A stretch of 64,000 nucleotides of DNA from positions 30,764,047 through 30,828,046 of the forward strand of contig OY970835.1 in NCBI GenBank assembly GCA_963853835.1. Direction: 5' to 3'. The notes beneath the pieces were generated by a model, which saw only the letters and a program-made list of their open reading frames with translations, ran no database searches and was not told the DNA's origin. This document shows, one piece after another, positions 21,781 through 32,149 of the stretch. The number at the start of each line of letters is the position of its first letter. Positions within the stretch are counted from its first letter, which is position 1. This DNA is from Calendula officinalis (Eukaryota > Streptophyta > Magnoliopsida > Asterales > Asteraceae). The position numbers and the translations under genes are program-made.

Positions 21781-21834
21781 TTAGAGCATCTCCAACCATA
21801 AACTCTATCCACGTGACTCTATCTTTATAATTAG

Positions 21835-22389
21835 TAGGGGTGGCAATTCAGGTCGGGTTCGGGTTGACGGGTTCGGGTTCGCGGGTTGCCGGGTCAGAAA
21901 TGTTCAACCTGAAACCGACTTGTTTATATAAACGGGTCAGCTATCTCAACCCTAACCTGTTTAAGTTCAACCCAAACCTAACCCATATAACCCATTTAAT
22001 AAAACGGGTTAAACAGGTTATCAGGTCAAACAAGTTAAACGGGTCAAACATGTCAAAATGTTGTTATTATTACACAAATTCATAACAAAATACTAAACAC
22101 CAAATTACTAAGTAACTTTTTTAATTTTTACCAAACTATTAATTATGTTTTAACTAGTAAACTATAAATTAAGTATAAATATATTTTTTTAAATATATTT
22201 TAATAATTAAACGGGTTGGCGGGTCGACCCATTTAAATTATCATTGACCCGAACCTAACATGTTTAATAAACGGGTCAGCTGACTCAACCCGAGACTGAC
22301 CCAATTATTTTTTACCCCAACCCAAACCTGTTTATTTTCGAGTCGGTTTCAGGTCGGGTTTCGTGTCGGGTCAGAAATTGTCACCCCTA
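21835..22389. mobile_element. Non-autonomous hAT-type MITE, copy 2
   Basis: It begins TAGGGGTGGCAATTCAGG and ends AATTGTCACCCCTA. It is flanked by a perfect 8-bp duplication ATAATTAG (21827-21834 and 22390-22397). It is the same family as 1120-1627 and 39653-40208 and has no coding capacity. Confidence 0.9.
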
Positions 22390-22518
22390 ATAATTAGTGG
22401 GCCCATTAACTCTAAATAAAACTTCAACTTCAACCATAAACTCTATATATCCCTTTAAAACTAGTGGGACCCAATTTGAATGGATTTGTTGGCTGGTAAA
22501 TAAAAATAAAATCAATTT

Positions 22519-22649
22519 GGGAATTCATTTTCGTACCACAGTTTTTAATATCTATACCACAGGGTATAAGTTTTACAACGTACTGTACAACTATTTAAAG
22601 CAATAATTGTGGTAAACCCATTAAAAGTTGTGGTGTATTTATCACCGCC
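22519..22649. mobile_element. Dispersed MITE (GGGAATTCATTT...ACCACA family), copy 1
   Basis: The sequence from GGGAATTCATTT through ACTGTACAACT to TTATCACCGCC is shared, with many substitutions, with 38974-39113. Both have ACCACA near the left end and TGTGGT or TGAGGT near the right, giving imperfect inverted ends. No clear target duplication was found. Confidence 0.45.
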
Positions 22650-22872
22650 TAATCAATTAAATAGAAATAAATATTAGATAATTAAATAGAAGTGGTGGGG
22701 TCCATTGATAGAGTGGACACTCTCTCACTTCAAATATAGAGAGAGTTTTTCTCTCGCTCTATATTTAGAGTGAGAAATAGAGGTGGATTGGAGGAGAAAA
22801 AACTTGGGGTTGATAGAGGTGGGTTGGAGATACTCTTATACTGTGTTCCAGAGTTTTTATTTGGGAGGAAGA

Positions 22873-24953
22873 TGTAACACCTCATTTTTCAAAACATCTT
22901 TTTAAAACATATTTTTAAATAAAAATATTACAATGTACAATATCTCTCAAATTACGGTTTAACAAAAACCATTTAAACATTATCAGAGTTATAAAACCGG
23001 TGTTACAATACAATATCATAACCATAGGATAAACGGGATCTACCTACGAGCTCCCGAGCTAATCAACACTAGGCCACTTCTATCGCGACCCTCTAGTCCA
23101 TTGATCTCGAACCTGAGTACATAGCCAAAAACAAAGTAGTACGTGAGACAAAATAGTCTCGTGAGATACATGGGTTTTAGACCCGATAAACAACTAGTCA
23201 CATAATGTCATTTATATCATAATAATGTTATTAATTTCCTTCGGGTCACTTCATTTCTTTCATCATTGGTCAATGTCAAGATAATCGGAATGCCTCCAAT
23301 CTATCAAGACCGTCATATCCACGGTAACCGGAATGCCTCCAATCTACCGGGACTCATAGGTATTGGGTAATCGGAATGCCTCCAATCTACCACTAACCTT
23401 AAGGAACCATGATAACCGGAATGCCTCCAATCTACCATGGCCCTAGGGACATCATAATCATCATCACCATTGATCATTTATCATCATGAGCTTATAGCTC
23501 CATCGTTTTAAAGATACCATGATAACCCAGAATGCCTCCAAATCTATCATGTACCTGCCTTATTTCAATCTACCCGTCATAACTATTACACGTGACTATA
23601 TGTCACATCTATCATCAATGCCATAAGGCCATCATACAACCTATCCACATGCTAATCTTAACTAGCATTCACATAATCGGATCAACTAATCTCGTTATTA
23701 GTAATCACATAATATAAAAGTACACTCTTTTAAGTCATATCAATAATTAATTATTAATTACTTTTCATTATCATGATCTCTTTCAAAATCATCAATCACT
23801 TTAGACATACTTAGATAGTCTACTATTTATCACTTTCTCATCTTTTCAAGCATATCTTTATTAAAAATCATTTATTAATAAAGACTCACAAAACCTCATA
23901 CATATTTTAAAAGAAACATTTGCTATGTACCCAGTTTTAAAAGTCTCATGTACTCACCTTAGCCAAGCTAAATCCAAATCGTGTCTAACAACACGAATCC
24001 TTGCTTTCCAACTTGTGAGATGTCACCAAACTTTAGGTCTTCTTGACCTACCATCAATACCATCACAATAACTAGTTATTATCTATAACTAATCACTAAT
24101 CAATCCATATTCACATTCCTAACCACCAAGTTCATCCAACTTGGTGGAATCTCAAACCCTAGTTCAAGATTTCCATCAATAAACCCAATTCCAACTTGTA
24201 CACATCGATTACAAACTTACATCGAGTGTTCTACACCCAAGTTTAGTCATCTTCCCCAAAGATGACATGGTTGGTTCCCCAAACCACCATTTCTACCCTT
24301 ACCAAGCTAAAAATTAAGATAACTAAGTAGAACAAGCAAGAATCCTTACCCTTGGTGCTTCAATCCTTCAAGATGGTGATGATTTGAGCTCCTTAGCTCC
24401 AAAAACGACCAAAAACTCTCCAAAAACGGCTGCACAAGATCTATGGTTCGTGGGTTTATGAAGCCCTAGCTTCTACACCATTTTATATACTCCAGACAGC
24501 CCTCGCGCCACCCTCGCGTTTGGCTCGCGCCGCGAGGTGACGCGGGATGTCCTCTTGGTCGCCGCAGGAAGCCCGACCTCGCGCCCCGCTCGCGCCTGGA
24601 TCAACGCGACTCTCGACGCGAAGCTCAACTCGAGCTCAACGCGAGTCCCTCGCGTTTGGGCCTAACTCTTCTGTTTGACTTCGCGTTTCACTCGCGCCAG
24701 GCTCGCGCCGCGAGCCTACCTTTGCAGCAGGGCTGCACTTTTCGGTCTAGGTTTCAACCCGATTTCGCCCATAACTTTCTCATACGGTGTCCAAACGACA
24801 CGAAACCAATTTCTACGCGTTTTAAACGATTTATCCTTATTTAACGTATTTTTGTACAATTTGTTTATCCACAAATTTCGGGTCGTTACATTTACCTCCT
24901 TTATTCCTCAATATTTCCATTTAATTCATTAACCGAAAATTCCGGTCGTTACA
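22873..24953 (-). repeat. LTR of the LARD-type element (3' LTR in element sense)
   Basis: The LTR is 2,081 bp. It contains five hairpin units (about 23280-23552), a CGCG-rich block (about 24500-24720), the CCCATAACTTTCTC block shared with the solo LTR, and a duplicated terminus: GGGTCGTTACA ends at 24890, and a second end, CCGGTCGTTACA, follows 63 bp later. Confidence 0.92.
23280..23552 (-). repeat. Array of five constant-loop hairpin units, LTR copy A
   Basis: Units lie at about 23280-23305, 23315-23352, 23365-23391, 23407-23440 and 23517-23552. Each has CGGAATGCCTCCAATC or a close variant as loop. In element sense the stem arms include GATAG/TTATC, CGGTAG/TTACCG, GGTAG/TTACC, CCATGGTAG/TTATCATGG and CATGATAG/TTATCATG, all of which pair (G-U allowed). 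Confidence 0.75.
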
Positions 24954-26148
24954 ACTATCCACCCCTTAAAAGGATTCCGTCCTCGGAATCAACTCAAGGA
25001 TTTCCAATCCTCATTACACTTCCAAATGGTTATCCAATGATACTTATGCATTTAAATGCCCGCTTGACTCCGTCATACTCCAAACGGGTCAAAAACCCAA
25101 TCTTGAGTCCCTAATACCCGAACGGGTCAAAATTTCACAACTTGACCTTAACACTTTCAATCATTTTACCAATTCATTTATCTACATTGGGATGATATAA
25201 CCCAATCATTACTAATAGCCAATTGACCAAAACGATAGTCAATGCCTAGCTTTGACCAAATGGTCAACATTGCCAAATCTTTGACTTAAGCACAAAGTCA
25301 ACCATCTCTTGATATTTTCTTTATCCACTAGTGGTTCCATTAACCATCAATTCCTTAACAATCGACCTTACATTCATGGTCCAACAACAATCATACTCGA
25401 TCCCTAAATTCAATCCGAATTATTCAACGGTCAAGGTCGTACCCTTTGACTACTATTATTTCCATCAATCCATTAACCACTATCATACACATGCAGACGA
25501 TATATTATGCCCTTATCCTTGTCTAACCATTATAACCAAAAGTCAAAACCCAATTTTGACTAAAGTCAACATTCCACTAGTTGACCAACCTTGACTTATG
25601 AATAAAGTCAACTTACCTTGCTAAATTCCACATATTCCTTATTACTAAGGCATCGCTTCCCAAGCTCTTCATTCCCGATTTCAATATCTAATTTCCTTTC
25701 TCAATTGTTCATCTTTTCTTCGATTTCAATTTCCACAATCGATTAACAATTTCCATTTAAGGCAATACCAAATCTCTATCACCTTTTTAACTTTCATCCA
25801 ATTACTTATACCACTTATAATTCCTTCAAGTATCCTTATACCATACTTGAAATTCCCGATTACCGGCTCTAGAGCCTCAATCATATCCAATTGTGGCCTA
25901 ACCACCCATTATACCTCTTTCACCACTCATTGATTACTAACAAACTTTGCTTCCTAAAAGCATTCCTTTTCCATAAACCATGAACTTGTAGGCATCTCCT
26001 ACACCTACTTATACTTAAACACTACCCGTGTTTTCAACCCAAGTTCTCATTTGCTATAAAATCATATCAATAACTAACCATACGGTTCTACATACGTCAG
26101 GTACAAACATCATACCCCTGATATAACAAATTATACTTTAACTATCTT

Positions 26149-26269
26149 ATCGAGATGATCGGAAAGCCTCCAATCCATCACGATTCCAAACTGTCACAAT
26201 GATCGGAAAGCCTCCAATCCATAGTGACCCAACAAGTCTCGTTAACCGGAAAGCCTCCGATCTAACAAG
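26149..26269 (-). repeat. Three internal hairpin units with a variant loop
   Basis: Units at 26149-26184, 26193-26228 and 26238-26269 carry the loop CGGAAAGCCTCC(A/G)ATC, differing at one base (A for T) from the LTR units. The second has five-base arms GTCAC and GTGAC closing a nine-pair stem in a ten-base span. The third has arms CTTGTTAG and TTAACGAG. Confidence 0.75.
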
Positions 26270-28886
26270 ATCTATACAATTTACATTTCCTCACATTTCA
26301 TATAACATTACTTTCTAAAGTCATATTCTTTTCGTAGGCAATTACTCCCACTTATACCTTTATACCACACGGTATACATATAATCATTTCTAATGCTTTC
26401 CACCAACCTACTCATTTACCAATCGTCTTTTGTCGATTTATTTTCTCATTATTAAAATTTGCAATCTTTCCTTCACCACCTAGGTAACCACCATTGCATC
26501 TAATCATCCATATTTTGACCGGATCGCGCGGTCAACCTGAGTCAACTAATTGACTCCGATCCATAGTCTATACATAAGTTATCACACTTTTTTCCTATGC
26601 CCTTTCTGCAACCATTAATTGTCACCCTTGACTTAGCATACCATATCTAGGACATTTTACCATTAATTAACCTTTTTCACTTAGCATCGCATTCATCATC
26701 CATGATACAACCTTTTGTCAATCATTCAATCAATCACATCCAATATCTAAGTTCCATTTTATAGATATATATGTATACATTTTGTACCTTCCAATTCTCA
26801 CTAGCACCTAGTACTTCATTGTACTACTATCCCCTTGTTGAAAACGTTTACCACTTTCGTGATTCACCTTCAAATAATCCATAACAACATAGTCCTTCTT
26901 ATCCTTATTTCTCGCGACATACCGGTTGCCAACCCATTCGACTATACACATAATAACCCGGGGAGACTATCTCCCAACCTTATTTCTTTTCACATCACCT
27001 ACTTTACCCCTATCTTACCCTGTTACTCGTTCATTTATTCACCATGCAATTCAACACATTTTTCATAACATCGCGTTATCATTTTCTTCCATATTCACAC
27101 ATTTCTCGTCGGACATACTACTTTATACGTTTCATATAACATTACCTTTTTCATTATCACATGCCTTTAAGGCCATCATATAATGCACAAGCATTGTACC
27201 TCGCGGGTAAACCATAAAATTTTTCCGATTCCCATTTACCGTCTCACTAACACACTAATCACCCTTAAACGGTTCATTTCCCTATTAATCAACTTTCCAA
27301 ATCTTTTGTCACCACCGAGGTAACTATCAATCTATTCCTTCAACCATAGTTCACCGGCCACCCGGTCATCTTAAATCGACCAATCGACTCCGGTCCACAT
27401 TTGTAACTCATGACTTGGCACACATTGGCCCAACTTTCCATACTCTCGTCTTTATACATCGCGATACTTAAAAATACTTATTTTCCATTCGTAGTCTCAC
27501 ACTACCCCTTGCTCCATACCGTCATGTCATTACCATGACATGTAGCCCCTAATTGTTTCCTTACCGTTGATATCGACTTCGTCGTTATTGTCACAAAACT
27601 TGACATGGCTATATGCCAATTTTTTTTTTTTTTTTTTTTTTTTTTTACTCAACCGTTTTCAACGATCAACATCCGTCGTTCCCGACACTTACTCTTTTCC
27701 ACATATTTCCCATTCATAAATTCTAAGGCATCACCATACCTTAGTCATTCTTTCCTTTACCGTTCACGTATAATATTACATTACTTATCCGGATTCCCGC
27801 CGAATATCCAAATTCCATTTCCAAGGATCCATATCTCGTGTCTCATCCTTCTTATATATTAGTATCAACCCTTATATCCTTACAATATGCGACACACTTG
27901 TCTATAGTCCTTTCCAATACATGTTTCCACTCACATCACTAGCCGGGAAGACTATTCCCAAAAATAAATCCCCATGTCGTACGACTCGTCTCCAAATTCT
28001 AAAAGCACCAATTCGTACAACAACCAACAATTAAGCCATAACCACATAGCATCAATCTTCACCTAAGATCTCCGAGGCTGCATCATGAACCCCCCCTCTA
28101 GATTTCCTTCCGGGAAGACTTCCCCTTTCAACTCATTCGTGAGTTCCTTTCACAACATATTGTACCACACTCTCTTTCCAAAAGTTTCATACTACACGTT
28201 CCACCGTGTCAACGCCTCCCCCTTTAATTATATGGATGTCAAACTCATCATATCTTTCTTTCTTCTCATGCTACCCTCTAGCACTTGCTCAATCCACTGA
28301 ATTCACCAATCGTGACCTCCGGTTCAGAACTTCCGATTTACTCAACGGTTTCACATGCCATGACAACCTTATACAACATCCTTCCATTTCTTCCGACTAG
28401 GTCTGGCTACCTCTTTATGTAGCTACTTCTCACTACGGACTTCGCCATTCGATGACTCCTCCTTCGTACGGGTATTGGAATCATTCCTCCTACCCTTAAT
28501 CATACGGTTATCAATAGTCTGGTTCCCATTCTCATTCATAACTCTTCCCAATTTAGTGGAGTTCGTCCACTTTTTCACATTCGTTCTTTCGCCATCCCAA
28601 CGTATTCGATAAACAAGATTCAAACGGTCGACTCAACAGTCAAAAACAACACAATTAGATCAAAACATGGCACTTCTCATAGGGGTCGACCCTATCATAC
28701 TAATGCCCTACGGTCTCAAAAGACTCACATTGCACACTGCATAACAACTTCTATAGGTCCCCTAGGTTCAACCCTAAACTTAACATAAAGTCTCAGGGTC
28801 AACCTATCTATCTCAAGGAATCTTATATTCCTATTGCTACAGTCTAAGACTAGGATGGACATTCAACCTAATTCACTTAAACTATA

Positions 28887-28898
28887 GCTCTGATACCA
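28887..28898 (-). other. Primer-binding site of the LARD-type element
   Basis: The minus strand reads TGGTATCAGAGC, the complement of the 3' end of initiator tRNA-Met, three bases inside the upstream LTR. It fixes the orientation. Confidence 0.88.
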
Positions 28899-28901
28899 AG
28901 T

Positions 28902-30982
28902 TGTAACACCTCATTTTTCAAAACATCTTTTTAAAACATATTTTTAAATAAAAATATTACAATGTACAATATCTCTCAAATTACGGTTTAACAAAAACCA
29001 TTTAAACATTATCAGAGTTATAAAACCGGTGTTACAATACAATATCATAACCATAGGATAAACGGGATCTACCTACGAGCTCCCGAGCTAATCAACACTA
29101 GGCCACTTCTATCGCGACCCTCTAGTCCATTGATCTCGAACCTGAGTACATAGCCAAAAACAAAGTAGTACGTGAGACAAAATAGTCTCGTGAGATACAT
29201 GGGTTTTAGACCCGATAAACAACTAGTCACATAATGTCATTTATATCATAATAATGTTATTAATTTCCTTCGGGTCACTTCATTTCTTTCATCATTGGTC
29301 AATGTCAAGATAATCGGAATGCCTCCAATCTATCAAGACCGTCATATCCACGGTAACCGGAATGCCTCCAATCTACCGGGACTCATAGGTATTGGGTAAT
29401 CGGAATGCCTCCAATCTACCACTAACCTTAAGGAACCATGATAACCGGAATGCCTCCAATCTACCATGGCCCTAGGGACATCATAATCATCATCACCATT
29501 GATCATTTATCATCATGAGCTTATAGCTCCATCGTTTTAAAGATACCATGATAACCCAGAATGCCTCCAAATCTATCATGTACCTGCCTTATTTCAATCT
29601 ACCCGTCATAACTATTACACGTGACTATATGTCACATCTATCATCAATGCCATAAGGCCATCATACAACCTATCCACATGCTAATCTTAACTAGCATTCA
29701 CATAATCGGATCAACTAATCTCGTTATTAGTAATCACATAATATAAAAGTACACTCTTTTAAGTCATATCAATAATTAATTATTAATTACTTTTCATTAT
29801 CATGATCTCTTTCAAAATCATCAATCACTTTAGACATACTTAGATAGTCTACTATTTATCACTTTCTCATCTTTTCAAGCATATCTTTATTAAAAATCAT
29901 TTATTAATAAAGACTCACAAAACCTCATACATATTTTAAAAGAAACATTTGCTATGTACCCAGTTTTAAAAGTCTCATGTACTCACCTTAGCCAAGCTAA
30001 ATCCAAATCGTGTCTAACAACACGAATCCTTGCTTTCCAACTTGTGAGATGTCACCAAACTTTAGGTCTTCTTGACCTACCATCAATACCATCACAATAA
30101 CTAGTTATTATCCATAACTAATCACTAATCAATCCATATTCACATTCCTAACCACCAAGTTCATCCAACTTGGTGGAATCTCAAACCCTAGTTCAAGATT
30201 TCCATCAATAAACCCAATTCCAACTTGTACACATCGATTACAAACTTACATCGAGTGTTCTACACCCAAGTTTAGTCATCTTCCCCAAAGATGACATGGT
30301 TGGTTCCCCAAACCACCATTTCTACCCTTACCAAGCTAAAAATTAAGATAACTAAGTAGAACAAGCAAGAATCCTTACCCTTGGTGCTTCAATCCTTCAA
30401 GATGGTGATGATTTGAGCTCCTTAGCTCCAAAAACGACCAAAAACTCTCCAAAAACGGCTGCACAAGATCTATGGTTCGTGGGTTTATGAAGCCCTAGCT
30501 TCTACACCGTTTTATATACTCCAGACAGCCCTCGCGCCACCCTCGCGTTTGGCTCGCGCCGCGAGGTGACGCGGGATGTCCTCTTGGTCGCCGCAGGAAG
30601 CCCGACCTCGCGCCCCGCTCGCGCCTGGATCAACGCGACTCTCGACGCGAAGCTCAACTCGAGCTCAACGCGAGTCCCTCGCGTTTGGGCCTAACTCTTC
30701 TGTTTGACTTCGCGTTTCACTCGCGCCAGGCTCGCGCCGCGAGCCTACCTTTGCAGCAGGGCTGCACTTTTCGGTCTAGGTTTCAACCCGATTTCGCCCA
30801 TAACTTTCTCATACGGTGTCCAAACGACACGAAACCAATTTCTACGCGTTTTAAACGATTTATCCTTATTTAACGTATTTTTGTACAATTTGTTTATCCA
30901 CAAATTTCGGGTCGTTATATTTACCTCCTTTATTCCTCAATATTTCCATTTAATTCATTAACCGAAAATTCCGGTCGTTACA
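28902..30982 (-). repeat. LTR of the LARD-type element (5' LTR in element sense)
   Basis: The LTR is 2,081 bp and almost identical to 22873-24953. Differences seen are C for T near 30115, G for A near 30509, and TTATA for TTACA at 30919. Its hairpin array lies at 29309-29581, an exact offset of 6,029 bp from copy A. Confidence 0.92.
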
Positions 30983-31405
30983 GAAGAGAAGAGAATTGGA
31001 ATGAAATAAAAAATAATTTGTGTTCCCAAGCTTTTTATAAAAGAAAAGAAGAGAAGGGGAAGGAAATTTTTGGCTAAAATTTCTCTCCAAATCTTCCTCC
31101 CAAAAGTGGGAAGATTGTAAGAGAAAAGAAATTTTCAATCATTAAAAAAAAATTGACTTACCAAATACCCTTCATTTAAAACATCTTTTGTTCATACAAG
31201 TAATTATTAAGGGCAAATTTGTCAATTATTAGTTTTCCTTTCCTTTCTCTCCAACTTGGAAACGTAAAAAAATATTAATTTCTTTTCTTTTCTTTCTGGC
31301 TCGAGAACATAAATTTTTTAAATATTTTCTTCTCTATTTCTTTTCTCTTCTCTTCTCTCTTTCATCTTCTGTTCTTTTCTTTTGTTTAAAATCTCGAGAA
31401 CACAG

Positions 31406-32149
31406 TGTAAAGAACAATACAATGACCGTAAATATTGAATTTATTGATATTTATTAATTATTTAACACTTATTATTATCGAATTAATTATCTTGATAATA
31501 TATACTACTGTACAAAGTTTAATTAGGGATATTATGGAATTAATTTTGAAGTTTAAGAGGAAATAAATGCAACCCACTACAGTCATCAGTCATCACATTT
31601 GAGGCTGAAAAGACAATACCAGATTTGAGAGCATCTCTATAATTTGTGGATCTATTTATTCTAAATATAACCTCAACTTTAATCATAAATTCTATTTATC
31701 CCTCTAAAATTAATGGAACCCATAAAAATCATATTTTTAATTAATTTATATTACATTACAAAAGAAAATTATAGTAAGGAATGTGGGGTCCATGGATAGA
31801 GACATGAATAGAGTGATACTCTCTCACTTTAAATATAGAGATAGAGTGATGGATAGAGTATGACTGGAGATGCAAGAGGTTTCAAAGTTGAAAGTTGAAA
31901 TCACAAGTAATCAACTGTTACTTGAATAAAGTGGTAGTTTGAAAATTGAAGATTTAGGATCAATATTTTCTGTTGTTTTTTGTTCCAGCTTTTGATTCAT
32001 CTCATCAGGTACTGTCACTCTTCATTGATCAAATCTGTTCCATTGATAGCGAAATTAGGGTTTCAATTTTGTTGAAACAATGCTATTTCTTATTGATTAA
32101 TCGATTATGATCCGCACTGTCAATCTACACGAATGTTTTAAATCTGAAG
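31406..32149. other. Upstream region of the glycosyltransferase gene
   Basis: The segment holds the degenerate Tourist-like MITE at 31629-31873. The last about 200 bases probably include the 5' UTR (ACTTGAATAAAGTGG, then CTCATCAGGTACTG). A 32107 ATG precedes the true start but is out of frame and opens a short upstream ORF. Confidence 0.4.
31629..31873. mobile_element. Tourist-like MITE, degenerate
   Basis: It has GAGCATCTC at the left and GGAGATGC at the right. The interior blocks AATCATAAATTCTATTTATCCC and GTGGGGTCCATGGATAGAG match the 21784-22835 element. The terminal repeats have decayed and no TTA duplication is visible. Confidence 0.5.

Larger units (their letters stand above)
21784..22835. 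mobile_element. Tourist-like (PIF/Harbinger) MITE containing a nested hAT MITE
   Basis: The ends GAGCATCTCCAACC and GGTTGGAGATACTC are near-perfect inverted repeats flanked by TTA on both sides (21781-21783 and 22836-22838), the PIF/Harbinger target duplication. A hAT-type MITE is inserted at 21835-22389, and another dispersed MITE (22519-22649) sits further in. Without the hAT copy and its duplication the element is about 490 bp. A degenerate relative lies at 31629-31873. Confidence 0.75.
24954..28901 (-). other. Interior of the LARD-type element, non-coding
   Basis: The 3.9-kb interior is C/T-rich on the plus strand. The only small minus-strand frame of any length is at 28423-28623 (66 codons, unrecognised). 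A run of T (27619-27646) and three more hairpin units (26149-26269) are present. Nothing matches retroviral-type enzymes. Confidence 0.7.
22873..30982 (-). mobile_element. Large non-coding LTR retrotransposon derivative, 8.1 kb
   Basis: Two 2,081-bp LTRs (22873-24953 and 28902-30982) enclose a 3,948-bp interior. A perfect 5-bp duplication GAAGA flanks the element (22868-22872 and 30983-30987). It reads on the minus strand: TGGTATCAGAGC, complementary to initiator tRNA-Met, lies at 28898-28887 beside the upstream LTR, and a polypurine tract (AAGGGGTGGATAG) lies beside the downstream one. The interior has no frame longer than about 90 codons and no recognisable gag, protease, RT or integrase. 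It therefore fits the LARD class (large LTRs, conserved non-coding interior) and depends on a helper element. Only three LTR differences were noticed by eye, so insertion is recent. Confidence 0.9.
22841..31405. mobile_element. MITE split by the 8.1-kb LTR element
   Basis: The left piece (22841-22872) begins CTGTGTTCCAGAG, and the right piece (30983-31405) ends CTCGAGAACACAG, the inverted counterpart. Joining the pieces at the GAAGA target duplication gives a continuous element of about 450 bp, rich in AAGAGAA and TTCTTTTC strings. Its own target duplication is not clear, so the superfamily is left open. Confidence 0.5.

Noticed and set aside
24954..28901. Hidden gag-pol in the LARD-type interior
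   Set aside because: I looked for RT (YVDD/FIDD), RNase H, integrase and zinc-knuckle motifs on both strands and found none; available frames are short and C/T-rich.
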